Below are positions 1 through 5,720 of a stretch of 6,319 nucleotides of DNA, piece after piece. Under the pieces are notes generated by a model that was given only the letters and a program-made list of their open reading frames with translations, was not told the origin of the DNA and made no database searches. The position numbers and the translations under genes were made by a program. The DNA is from Promethearchaeota archaeon (GTDB lineage: Archaea; Asgardarchaeota; Lokiarchaeia; Sigynarchaeales; SOKP01). Numbering within the stretch: position 1 is the first letter of the stretch; each line of letters opens with the position of its first letter. The stretch is taken from contig JAEOTW010000396.1 in the NCBI GenBank assembly GCA_016839655.1, positions 1-6,319 of the forward strand. The letters run 5' to 3'.

Positions 1-50
1 GACATTCAAAATCAAAATATTGAGATAAAAAAAATATGATATCATAAGAA

Positions 51-60
51 ATATATATAA
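51..60 (+). promoter_or_regulatory. Candidate TATA box for the beta-propeller gene
   Basis: The run ATATATATAA resembles an archaeal TATA box and would put transcription start near position 80. A second candidate, TTTAAATA at 81-88, would start transcription near 110 and make the gene at 114 almost leaderless. I cannot choose between them. There is no clear Shine-Dalgarno sequence before the ATG at 114, which mildly favours the leaderless option. In DNA this AT-rich, TATA-like strings arise often by chance. Confidence 0.3.
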
Positions 61-113
61 TTCGAATTAAAGCATAATAATTTAAATAAAATGAAAATAA
101 ACTGGTTTACCTT

Positions 114-1247
114 ATGAAGAAGACACAACCATCAGTTATAACTATTGTAATTATTGTAGGGGCAAGTATTGGAACTGGTTTAGGTCTAATCTTTTTGGAT
201 ATTATGTTTGAACCGAAGTTTACAAAAATTGTTATTGCAACTAATTTTACAGAACCAGGACGGATTTATGGAGTTGATGTTGATGGAGATGGAGATAATG
301 ATGTAATATCGGCATCACATGGACTTGGTGATATTGCTTGGTGGGAGAATGATGATTTAAACTTTACCAAACATATGATTGATGATAATTTTCCACAAAA
401 CTTTTTTATCAATATAGGTGATGTAGATTTAGATGGAGATCCAGACGTTTTAGGACCAAGCTGGGTAGGTGATGAGATAGCTTGGTGGGAAAACAATGAA
501 TCTATTTTTATCAAACATTCAATTGCTTTAAATTATGAATCTGCTTATAGCATTAATACTTATGATGTTGATCTTGATGGGGATAATGATATTTTAAGTA
601 CCAGTTCTCAAGAAGTTACATGGTGGGAGAATGATGGAAATCAAAATTTTACTGAACATACAATCTCAACTGGATATCCCGAAATTTCAAACGAAGGGCA
701 TGCTTCAATTTTTGCCGCAGATTTGGATAACGACAATGATATTGATATCATAACTGGCTCTACTGATAATGTTTATATAGGAGAAATATGTTGCTGGAGA
801 AATAATGGCCAAGAAGAGTTTACTAAAGTTAAACTGACAACTAATTACGCTCGAGTTCATGATCTTAAACCTATAGATATGGATAATGATGGCGATATTG
901 ATATTTGTACAAATTCAGCAACACAAAATACAAATGATTGGTTCGAAAATTTTGGAGGTCTATTTTTTATCCGCCGTAGAATCTCTGATTCTAATGGTCC
1001 AAATTCTGTTTTTCCTATTGATCTCGATGGGGATGGAGATTTTGATATCATTGGTGCCGCAATTTTAGCAGATAGAGTGAGTTGGTTTGAAAATCGTGGG
1101 ACCTTTGAATTTTCTGAACATATTGTTGGACCTAATTTTAATGGCGCATCTTCTTGTTCCGCCATAGACATTAACGATGATAATAAAATTGATATATTAG
1201 GCACAGCTTGGGCTGCGAATGAGGTTGCTGTTTGGGTACAACTCTAA
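114..1247 (+). CDS. Membrane-anchored seven-repeat VCBS/FG-GAP beta-propeller protein
   Basis: Predicted cell-surface protein of 377 residues. Residues 8-32 form one hydrophobic segment after MKKTQPS. No clear signal-peptidase site follows, so an uncleaved N-terminal anchor with the propeller outside is likely. The rest is seven tandem repeats of 48-52 residues. Each has an acidic calcium-loop motif of the DxDxDGDxD type, starting at residues 55, 103, 151, 203, 255, 303 and 352. Most are followed by an aromatic strand (WWEN at 76, 124 and 170; WFEN near 276 and 325) and then an F-T/S-E/K-H-type strand. This matches VCBS/FG-GAP propellers, which typically serve in adhesion or binding at the surface. 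The start puts MKK directly before the hydrophobic segment. The ligand is unknown and no catalytic residues are visible. The gene stands alone, 144 bp before the next. Such repeats are common in bacteria too, so transfer is possible. Confidence 0.85.
   Translation: MKKTQPSVITIVIIVGASIGTGLGLIFLDIMFEPKFTKIVIATNFTEPGRIYGVDVDGDGDNDVISASHGLGDIAWWENDDLNFTKHMIDDNFPQNFFINIGDVDLDGDPDVLGPSWVGDEIAWWENNESIFIKHSIALNYESAYSINTYDVDLDGDNDILSTSSQEVTWWENDGNQNFTEHTISTGYPEISNEGHASIFAADLDNDNDIDIITGSTDNVYIGEICCWRNNGQEEFTKVKLTTNYARVHDLKPIDMDNDGDIDICTNSATQNTNDWFENFGGLFFIRRRISDSNGPNSVFPIDLDGDGDFDIIGAAILADRVSWFENRGTFEFSEHIVGPNFNGASSCSAIDINDDNKIDILGTAWAANEVAVWVQL
276..1193 (+). repeat. Seven protein-level calcium-loop repeats within the propeller
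   Basis: Seven acidic loops recur at residues 55-63, 103-111, 151-159, 203-211, 255-263, 303-311 and 352-360, with spacings of 48, 48, 52, 52, 48 and 49. The best-formed are DVDGDGDND, DVDLDGDND and DLDGDGDFD. The fourth (DLDNDNDID) and seventh (DINDDNKID) depart from the glycine consensus. At DNA level the copies are diverged, so this is an old protein repeat and not a recent tandem expansion. Confidence 0.85.
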
Positions 1248-1294
1248 ACAAAATAGTAGAAATAAATAATCATTTTTAACAGTTACTTTTCAAA

Positions 1295-1302
1295 TTTTTT
1301 TT
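1295..1302 (+). terminator. U-rich terminator candidate after the propeller gene
   Basis: A run of eight T lies 48 bases after the stop codon, preceded by a shorter T5 at 1272-1276. Archaeal intrinsic termination typically uses U-tracts without a hairpin, and no convincing stem is seen here. A second T8 at 1354-1361 abuts the next promoter and could be a back-up. Confidence 0.35.
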
Positions 1303-1360
1303 AAATTGATGTATATATTCCAATATTACAATTAGTTATTTACAATCATTCTCTTTTTTT

Positions 1361-1370
1361 TATTTAAATA
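1361..1370 (+). promoter_or_regulatory. TATA-like box for the ATP-cone gene
   Basis: TATTTAAATA lies 22 bases upstream of the GTG at 1392. With the usual spacing of about 25 bp from box centre to start site, transcription would begin at or next to that GTG. That implies a leaderless mRNA and agrees with the lack of any Shine-Dalgarno sequence in front of the gene. Confidence 0.45.
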
Positions 1371-1391
1371 ATAATATACTCTTTTTAAATT

Positions 1392-1814
1392 GTGTCCGTA
1401 AAAAGTAAGAAATTTAGCGATTTACTCCCTAAATTTGCGAATTTTTTGCCAAAAGTTCATACCAGAAATGGTACATATATTTTTCATCCAGGTTTTATTT
1501 ACCAATCTCTCCTAAAGGAAACAAACATTTCTAAAATTGACGCAAAAAAAATAACGGAACAAGTTGTACGATTTTTAGTTTCGGTAAACTTGAATTTAAT
1601 AACTGCTCCACTTATCAGAGAAATTGTAAATGTTCATTTACTTCAGAACGGATTTGAACAGGAAAGATTACAATATACAAGAGTAGGATTACCAGTTTAT
1701 GATTTAAACAGGATATTTAATGAACAGAATGAGTCTAAAGAGGTAGTCTCAGAGATTATGAATTGGATAATCACAGAATACCATGAAGTAAACAAATTAA
1801 TACGAAAGGAATAA
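1392..1814 (+). CDS. Stand-alone ATP-cone protein resembling the N-terminus of anaerobic ribonucleotide reductase (NrdD)
   Basis: A 140-residue protein. Residues about 21-97 match an ATP-cone, the nucleotide-sensing domain that sets ribonucleotide reductase activity: a V-x-TRNG-x-Y-x-F opening, then TAPLIREIVNVHLLQNGFE (71-89). It continues with TRVGLPVYDLNRIF (96-109), which in archaeal NrdD leads from the cone toward the glycyl-radical barrel. The protein stops after one more helix (EVVSEIMNWIITEYHEVNKL), just where NrdD would continue to its HIHD-type segment. The barrel, active-site cysteines, zinc site and radical glycine are absent, so it cannot be a reductase by itself. It may be a free nucleotide sensor or regulator, or the stump of a truncated gene. 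GTG at 1392 is the first recognised start after an in-frame TAA at 1386, and the only other Met is residue 123. NrdR is less likely because there is no zinc ribbon. Confidence 0.75.
   Translation: MSVKSKKFSDLLPKFANFLPKVHTRNGTYIFHPGFIYQSLLKETNISKIDAKKITEQVVRFLVSVNLNLITAPLIREIVNVHLLQNGFEQERLQYTRVGLPVYDLNRIFNEQNESKEVVSEIMNWIITEYHEVNKLIRKE
1767..1793 (+). repeat. Direct repeat copy 1, inside the ATP-cone gene end
   Basis: This 27-base stretch encodes IITEYHEVN near the C-terminus of the ATP-cone protein. It recurs at 1945-1971 with 25 of 27 bases identical. Both differences are third-position transitions (TAC/TAT and AAC/AAT), so the encoded peptide is unchanged. Confidence 0.8.
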
Positions 1815-1929
1815 AAAATTAACTAAAAATTATTAATACTTCTACTAAGTCTTTTTCATTATATAAGGATACTAAGAATTCCTGTTTTTATTCTATTAGA
1901 CTTATTTAAATATTATCAAAGTGTAATAC

Positions 1930-1971
1930 TTTTTTATTGCTAAAATAATCACAGAATATCATGAAGTAAAT
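1930..1971 (+). pseudogene. Remnant of a second ATP-cone gene 3' end
   Basis: The core at 1945-1971 repeats 1767-1793 and encodes the same IITEYHEVN in the same sense, then reads ATT and the stop TAA at 1975-1977. In-frame sequence upstream gives only a few unrelated codons back to a TAA at 1924, so no gene survives. The similarity may extend weakly downstream, where an ATAAAAAA string follows each copy at nearly equal distance. It looks like the tail of a duplicated or deleted paralogue lying between the ATP-cone gene and the convergent coiled-coil gene. The upstream limit given is approximate. Confidence 0.45.
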
Positions 1972-1989
1972 ATTTAAAACTAAATAAAT

Positions 1990-2007
1990 AAAAAAGAGAG
2001 AAAAAAA
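1990..2007 (-). terminator. U-rich terminator of the coiled-coil gene
   Basis: Read on the minus strand, T7-CTCTC-T6 begins six bases after the TAA stop at 2014-2016. This is a strong pyrimidine/U-tract of the kind used for archaeal intrinsic termination, and it has no hairpin. For the convergent ATP-cone gene the best plus-strand candidate is the T6 at 1930-1935, which is weaker. Confidence 0.5.
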
Positions 2008-2013
2008 CCATAT

Positions 2014-4269
2014 TTATTTTATCGGTCTACTATTAGCTTGGAATATTGGTCCGATAAATTGACTATATAAACGTGAGTAACCTTCTTGATTGGAAACGAC
2101 GGCAATCATTTCAGCTTCCTTGTCTGTTGCAGGAGCAAGGATTACTTCCTCCGCATCCCGAGTTACAGCAAAGAATTCACCAGCGGTTTGTAATTGTCTG
2201 AATTGTATATTACCGAGTTGTTTCATTTTTCCAATTATTCCACTGTATTGCTGAATATCCCAATGGGAGGTGAGCATGAATCGGACTGCCTTTTTCTGAA
2301 AAGCATATTCAGAAACAACCTGTAGGATATCAGGTACGACATATGGAGTAACGATTATAATCGAAGATTTTACTCGATAAATTGCATCTTTTATAGCTGC
2401 AACCATAGCATCTTTTCCAATTACGGGCCAAGTTGTAACTTTAGCGATTTCTGGAATTGAACTTGAAGCATTATGAATATCAGTTAATTTGCTTTCATTA
2501 CCTTCACCTAATTCAGTAGCATCATCAATTGAATTCATAAATTGTAAAGTAAAGTCTGCGATTGCATCTTTCACATTTTGAATAGTATCTCGTGTAGTAT
2601 TTGATAAACTATTTTGAAGTGTTTTTGCGTTTTGTTCGTACTTAGATTTATGATCTGCGAGCATATCAGATAGATTAGTGTCCATATCTTTACCTTCAGC
2701 ATTCCATAATCTAATTTCACCATCAATTTTTTCTGAACAATCTCTTTTACCATTTTCAAAATTAGTATTAACATCTCTGGTCCAATCTGCGCTTATTCTT
2801 TTTACTTCAAGATCAAAATCAGTATAATGCTTCAATGAATTTTCTTTATGATTATTTATTGAATCATCATATTGTCTATGGTGTGATTTAAGTGAGCTTT
2901 CTAAAGAATCTTTTAGTTTTATTCTGGTATCAGAACAATCTTTCACACCAGTTTGTAAAGTATCATCAACTTCTCCTGCTAAATCAGTAGCAAGGGTCTC
3001 GAGTTGTGCCTCTATAGTTTCTTGAGCTCTATAATCAAGATCATTAGTTTCATTAGCTAATCCATCATTTTCATTTACCATAGTATCAGTTACATCAGTT
3101 TTAATATTATCAGTAGTACCTCTTGTATCTGTGATGTAATCATCACATGTTTTTGTAAAATCAGGCTTCATTGGTTCAGTGAATTTTAAGATATTTTGAA
3201 TTGTAGTTTCATGTCGGGCTTTGTATTTCTTTTTCTTACCCATCCAGAAAAATCCTTTTTTAGCCATATCTTCTGAAAAATCGGTAAATCTATTGGCGTG
3301 TTCAAGTAAGTTATCAATTAAAGTTAGTGTCATACTCTTAAAATCATTTGTTTGATCGGTCAAAGTTCGATGTCTCTCATCTACGGTAGCTTTTAAGCGA
3401 GTTTGGAGAGTATCAGTAGTGTTTTTTAGATGAGTTGTATGTTCTTTCAATAAGTTTGAAATTTTAGCTTTCAGGTCGGTGACGACTCTATCCATACGTT
3501 CCAAATACTTCTCGAGGATTTGTTCCATTTTAGGTTTGAGTTGATTTGCGGTATTTTTATGTCTCTCTACATGCTCATCAAGTTCCATTTTTAATTCTTT
3601 ATCTAAATTCTCGACTCTCGTTGAAAAATCATTTAATAGGTTCGCTATTAAAGTCGTAAGATTATCTTTTGTGTTCGTTATTTCAGATTCATTTTTATTT
3701 ACAGTTGTATCTGAAATATTTTTTAGATTTGAATTGAGATTATCCATAATAGTATGTATGTTACTTTCTAATGTTTTGGATGTCTCACTAAATCGGGTAG
3801 TAGCACTATCAATTCGATTTCTCTTAGTATTATTCTTTGAATCAGAATCTTCAAAAAAATCTGTGATTTGCTTATCAACAGCGGTTTCTACTTCCCCAAT
3901 ACTCTTATTCTGAATCGTTTCAAGCTTTTCAAATCGATTAGATTGATCAGCCAAGATATTGTCCTTAATTGTACCAATTTCAGTTCTAAATTTTTCTGAT
4001 TCGTTAGTAAATAATTCGAAAAAAGGCTGAAGTGGAATGTACCTATCTACAATCCCTTCAACTCGTTTGAGAAAACCTTTCTCAACTAACCAATTAGTGA
4101 CTTCTAATACAGTTTCATAGGTTAGGGCTTCATTTCCTTCTGTTAAAGTCATGAATACTTCAGATGGCGTTGCGCGTGGAACTCTTAAATACACTAAATA
4201 TATGTTAATATGTTCTTCAGTAAATCCATATCGAGTGAATACTTCTTTTGTGAAATCCTTTAATGACAT
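2014..4269 (-). CDS. TrmB-type winged-helix protein with giant coiled coil and degenerate PLD-like C-terminal domain
   Basis: A 751-residue cytoplasmic protein in three parts. Residues 1-85 are a TrmB-like winged helix: a helix with GFTEEHINIYLVYLRV, a region like the ASEI turn (ATPSEVFMTLTE), LEVTNWLVEKGFLKRV, and a wing ending DRYIPLQPFFELF. Residues about 88-600 are charged and polar, rich in T, N, D, K and E with spaced hydrophobics, and look like a long coil. Residues about 605-745 resemble the PLD-like domain found at the C-terminus of TrmB relatives (AIKDAIYRVKSSIIIVTPYV, then FFAVTRDAEEVIL). The HxK catalytic pair is absent, so a binding role is more likely than hydrolysis. TrmB relatives are usually roughly 250-350 residues, so the coil accounts for the excess. 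There is no membrane segment or signal peptide. The coil is broken at its midpoint by a basic-aromatic patch (337-350). The ATG at 4269 is supported by GGAG eight bases upstream. DNA-binding regulator or chromosome-organising role is inference; the ligand is unknown. Confidence 0.8.
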   Translation of the reverse strand: MSLKDFTKEVFTRYGFTEEHINIYLVYLRVPRATPSEVFMTLTEGNEALTYETVLEVTNWLVEKGFLKRVEGIVDRYIPLQPFFELFTNESEKFRTEIGTIKDNILADQSNRFEKLETIQNKSIGEVETAVDKQITDFFEDSDSKNNTKRNRIDSATTRFSETSKTLESNIHTIMDNLNSNLKNISDTTVNKNESEITNTKDNLTTLIANLLNDFSTRVENLDKELKMELDEHVERHKNTANQLKPKMEQILEKYLERMDRVVTDLKAKISNLLKEHTTHLKNTTDTLQTRLKATVDERHRTLTDQTNDFKSMTLTLIDNLLEHANRFTDFSEDMAKKGFFWMGKKKKYKARHETTIQNILKFTEPMKPDFTKTCDDYITDTRGTTDNIKTDVTDTMVNENDGLANETNDLDYRAQETIEAQLETLATDLAGEVDDTLQTGVKDCSDTRIKLKDSLESSLKSHHRQYDDSINNHKENSLKHYTDFDLEVKRISADWTRDVNTNFENGKRDCSEKIDGEIRLWNAEGKDMDTNLSDMLADHKSKYEQNAKTLQNSLSNTTRDTIQNVKDAIADFTLQFMNSIDDATELGEGNESKLTDIHNASSSIPEIAKVTTWPVIGKDAMVAAIKDAIYRVKSSIIIVTPYVVPDILQVVSEYAFQKKAVRFMLTSHWDIQQYSGIIGKMKQLGNIQFRQLQTAGEFFAVTRDAEEVILAPATDKEAEMIAVVSNQEGYSRLYSQFIGPIFQANSRPIK
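3220..3261 (-). other. Basic-aromatic patch at the midpoint of the coil
   Basis: Residues 337-350 of the coiled-coil protein read KKGFFWMGKKKKYK, with R352 just after. Two glycines, four consecutive bulky hydrophobic or aromatic residues and a lysine cluster make this unlike the acidic, Thr/Asn-rich coil on either side. It lies almost exactly halfway between the coil ends at about 88 and 600. Possible roles are a turn at the tip of a hairpin, a nucleic-acid contact, or a membrane-surface contact. Confidence 0.55.
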
Positions 4270-4277
4270 AAATTTAT

Positions 4278-4281
4278 CTCC
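4278..4281 (-). promoter_or_regulatory. Shine-Dalgarno site of the coiled-coil gene
   Basis: On the minus strand GGAG ends eight bases before the ATG at 4269, a good match and spacing for the anti-Shine-Dalgarno sequence. It is the clearest ribosome-binding site in the window and fixes this start. The ATG overlapping it at 4283 is in another frame. Confidence 0.6.
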
Positions 4282-4291
4282 ATGTTTTTGT

Positions 4292-4305
4292 ATTTGAATT
4301 CAAAT
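4292..4305. promoter_or_regulatory. 14-bp perfect palindrome upstream of the coiled-coil gene, operator candidate
   Basis: ATTTGAATTCAAAT is self-complementary over all 14 bases and ends 23 bases before the ATG at 4269. If transcription starts from the TATA-like CTTATAAG at 4329-4336, the palindrome falls just downstream of the start site, where a repressor would block the promoter. Winged-helix dimers bind such sites, so autoregulation by the gene's own product is a reasonable guess. AT-rich DNA yields short palindromes by chance, so support is moderate. Confidence 0.4.
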
Positions 4306-4328
4306 TAAACTAGATTTAAGATGAATTC

Positions 4329-4336
4329 CTTATAAG
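4329..4336 (-). promoter_or_regulatory. TATA-like box for the coiled-coil gene
   Basis: CTTATAAG reads the same on both strands. On the minus strand it would place transcription start near 4307 and give a leader of about 38 bases that includes the palindrome and the GGAG site. A competing TATA-like TTTAATTT near 4302-4309 would give a leader of only about 12 bases, barely enough to contain the ribosome site, and so is less attractive. Confidence 0.3.
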
Positions 4337-4500
4337 TATTTTAATTTGATTTGCTATAATAATATTTTCAAAATTATAATATTAAAACTTAAGTCAAAAT
4401 AACACAATCTTTGAGAGAGATTTAAGGCTTCTATGATGTGATTTATTTGATTGCAAGAAAATTACTAAATCCAAATTGTATAATTGAATCTTATAGGCTG

Positions 4501-4518
4501 GAACTTCAAATGAAGTTC
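4501..4518. promoter_or_regulatory. 18-bp interrupted dyad upstream of the aldo/keto reductase, operator candidate
   Basis: GAACTTCA-AA-TGAAGTTC has perfect 8-bp arms around a 2-bp centre. As an RNA hairpin its loop would be too tight, so a dimeric DNA-binding protein site is more likely. It lies about 12 bp upstream of the TATA-like TATATATT at 4531-4538, a position suited to an activator or to a repressor that hinders TBP/TFB loading. The arms contain G and C in an otherwise very AT-rich region, making a chance match less likely than for AT-only dyads. Confidence 0.5.
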
Positions 4519-4530
4519 AATGTTTTAAAC

Positions 4531-4538
4531 TATATATT
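4531..4538 (+). promoter_or_regulatory. TATA-like box for the aldo/keto reductase
   Basis: TATATATT sits about 25 bases ahead of 4557-4560, so transcription would start around the first TTG of the reading frame. A leader of up to about 25 bases results if TTG 4584 is the true start. No Shine-Dalgarno sequence is visible between the box and either start. Confidence 0.4.
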
Positions 4539-4556
4539 ACCAAAAATCTTTAATAA

Positions 4557-5555
4557 TTGATAAGAATAAATAATGGCGATTTTTTGTTAAAAAGAAAACT
4601 TAAAGGTAGCAAGAAGAATATCAGTGCTTTAGGCATGGGATGCTTTGGTTTAGGAGGACCTTTTATGCGCTCTAATGGAGTTTATCTAGCCTATGGAAAG
4701 GTAAATGATGAAGAATCAATCAAAACTGTCCAAAGGGCTATTGAACTCGGAATTAACATTTTTGATACAGCAGATGTATATGGTGTAGGGAGAAGTGAAA
4801 AAGTTCTCGGTAGAGCACTAAAAGAATATAGGGATGATGTTGTAATTGCTACAAAATTTGGTAGCGTTTTTGAGGAAGGAAACCCTCGTACTCTTGGTAA
4901 GAAAAATACTGAAGCCGAATATATACGTAATGCAATTGAGGCAAGTATGAAGCGTCTTCAAACCGATTTTATTGATATTTACCAATTACATTCCAGTCAG
5001 CATGACTCCGATGACGCAAAAAGAGTTCAGATAATTCTAGAAGATTTAGTGGAAGAAGGATTGATAGGTGGCTATGGATGGAGTACAGATGATCCAGAGC
5101 GGATGGAAATATTCGCAAAAGGTCAGAATTGCATTTCAGTACAGTACGCAATGAACATCACTCTTCATAACAATCAAATGATAGAACTTTGCGAAGGAAA
5201 TGATTTGATCGGATTAATTAGGAGTCCTTTAGCTTCCGGTATTTTAACCGGGAAATATAATGAACATACTAAAATTGCAGCTGATCATATGTTAGCGGGA
5301 GTTGATTTTTCTCAGGAACGCTATAAAACAATTAACAACCTACTTCCAGAATTAAAACAAATAATGAAAGAAGATGGAAGAACTATAATTCAAGCACAAC
5401 TTGGTTATCTTATGACAACAAGTGAAACTACAGTACCAATACCAGGAGCAAAAACAGTTAATCAAATTGAAGAAAATGCTAAAACTTTAGAATTAGGACC
5501 TTTACCACAAGATCTAGTAAAACAAATTAGCGATCTTTTGCTAAATAAATTTTGA
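4557..5555 (+). CDS. Aldo/keto reductase, NAD(P)H-dependent
   Basis: A 332-residue cytoplasmic TIM-barrel oxidoreductase that reduces carbonyls or oxidises alcohols with NAD(P)H; the substrate cannot be told. The catalytic tetrad is complete: D70 and Y75 in FDTADVYG, K100 in IATKFG, H145 in YQLHS. Cofactor-site motifs are GYGWSTDDPER (172-182) and PIPGAKTVNQIEENAKTLE (294-312). The N-terminus, with LGMGCFGLGGPF and YGKVNDEES, plus the GWSTDDPER segment recall a subfamily well known in bacteria, so a bacterial origin is possible. Length is normal. The start is uncertain. TTG 4557 gives the longest frame, but TTG 4584 gives MLKRKLKGSKKNISALGMG, closer to the usual family start. An ATG at 4573 is one base out of frame. 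Divergent from the coiled-coil regulator, which may control it; that is inference from position. Confidence 0.92.
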   Translation: MIRINNGDFLLKRKLKGSKKNISALGMGCFGLGGPFMRSNGVYLAYGKVNDEESIKTVQRAIELGINIFDTADVYGVGRSEKVLGRALKEYRDDVVIATKFGSVFEEGNPRTLGKKNTEAEYIRNAIEASMKRLQTDFIDIYQLHSSQHDSDDAKRVQIILEDLVEEGLIGGYGWSTDDPERMEIFAKGQNCISVQYAMNITLHNNQMIELCEGNDLIGLIRSPLASGILTGKYNEHTKIAADHMLAGVDFSQERYKTINNLLPELKQIMKEDGRTIIQAQLGYLMTTSETTVPIPGAKTVNQIEENAKTLELGPLPQDLVKQISDLLLNKF

Positions 5556-5663
5556 ATTAACATCATTTTTAAAAGATCCCTTGAAAATGTAACGCAATAT
5601 TTTGAAACTTACTTATTTGTAATACGCTTTCTGAGATTAATTGGGAAGAAATGTTCCTTAATC

Positions 5664-5672
5664 CTTTTAATA
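5664..5672 (+). promoter_or_regulatory. Possible TATA-like box for the secreted-protein gene
   Basis: CTTTTAATA would place transcription start near 5693, giving a leader of about 28 bases. A GGTG at 5707-5710, ten bases before the ATG at 5721, could pair with the anti-Shine-Dalgarno sequence. TTTAAATAAA at 5711-5720 touches the ATG, so it is too close to drive this gene. Confidence 0.25.
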
Positions 5673-5720
5673 CCGATTTCTTTTTCACTAATTAGAACAA
5701 AATTTGGTGTTTAAATAAAA

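Noticed and set aside
266..514. Minus-strand open frame opposite the propeller gene
   Set aside because: It is Ser/Pro-rich, mirrors the acidic GAT/GGA repeat codons of the plus-strand gene, and has no domain. The similar frame at 857-1204 is rejected for the same reason.
1392..1814. NrdR-type transcriptional repressor
   Set aside because: NrdR carries an N-terminal four-cysteine zinc ribbon before its ATP-cone. This protein has no cysteines, and it continues into an NrdD-specific linker.
1945..1971. CRISPR, insertion-sequence end or attachment site at the 27-base repeat
   Set aside because: There are only two copies, one inside a coding region, with no integrase, transposase, terminal inverted repeats or regular spacers. 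A gene-tail duplication explains it better.
2035..2457. Active phospholipase D or nuclease in the C-terminal domain of the coiled-coil protein
   Set aside because: The segment that should hold HxK reads FFAVTRDAEEVIL, lacking the catalytic histidine and lysine. A binding domain is the safer reading.
3671..3913. Plus-strand frame of 80 codons opposite the coil
   Set aside because: Its hydrophobic composition is the antisense reflection of the polar Asp/Asn/Lys/Glu-rich coil. It has no ribosome site and no family resemblance.
4360..4384. TAATATT / AATATTA inverted repeat in the divergent intergenic region
   Set aside because: It is pure A/T with 7-bp arms and an 11-bp spacer, which is expected by chance in this AT-rich region. 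The dyads at 4292-4305 and 4501-4518 are better supported.
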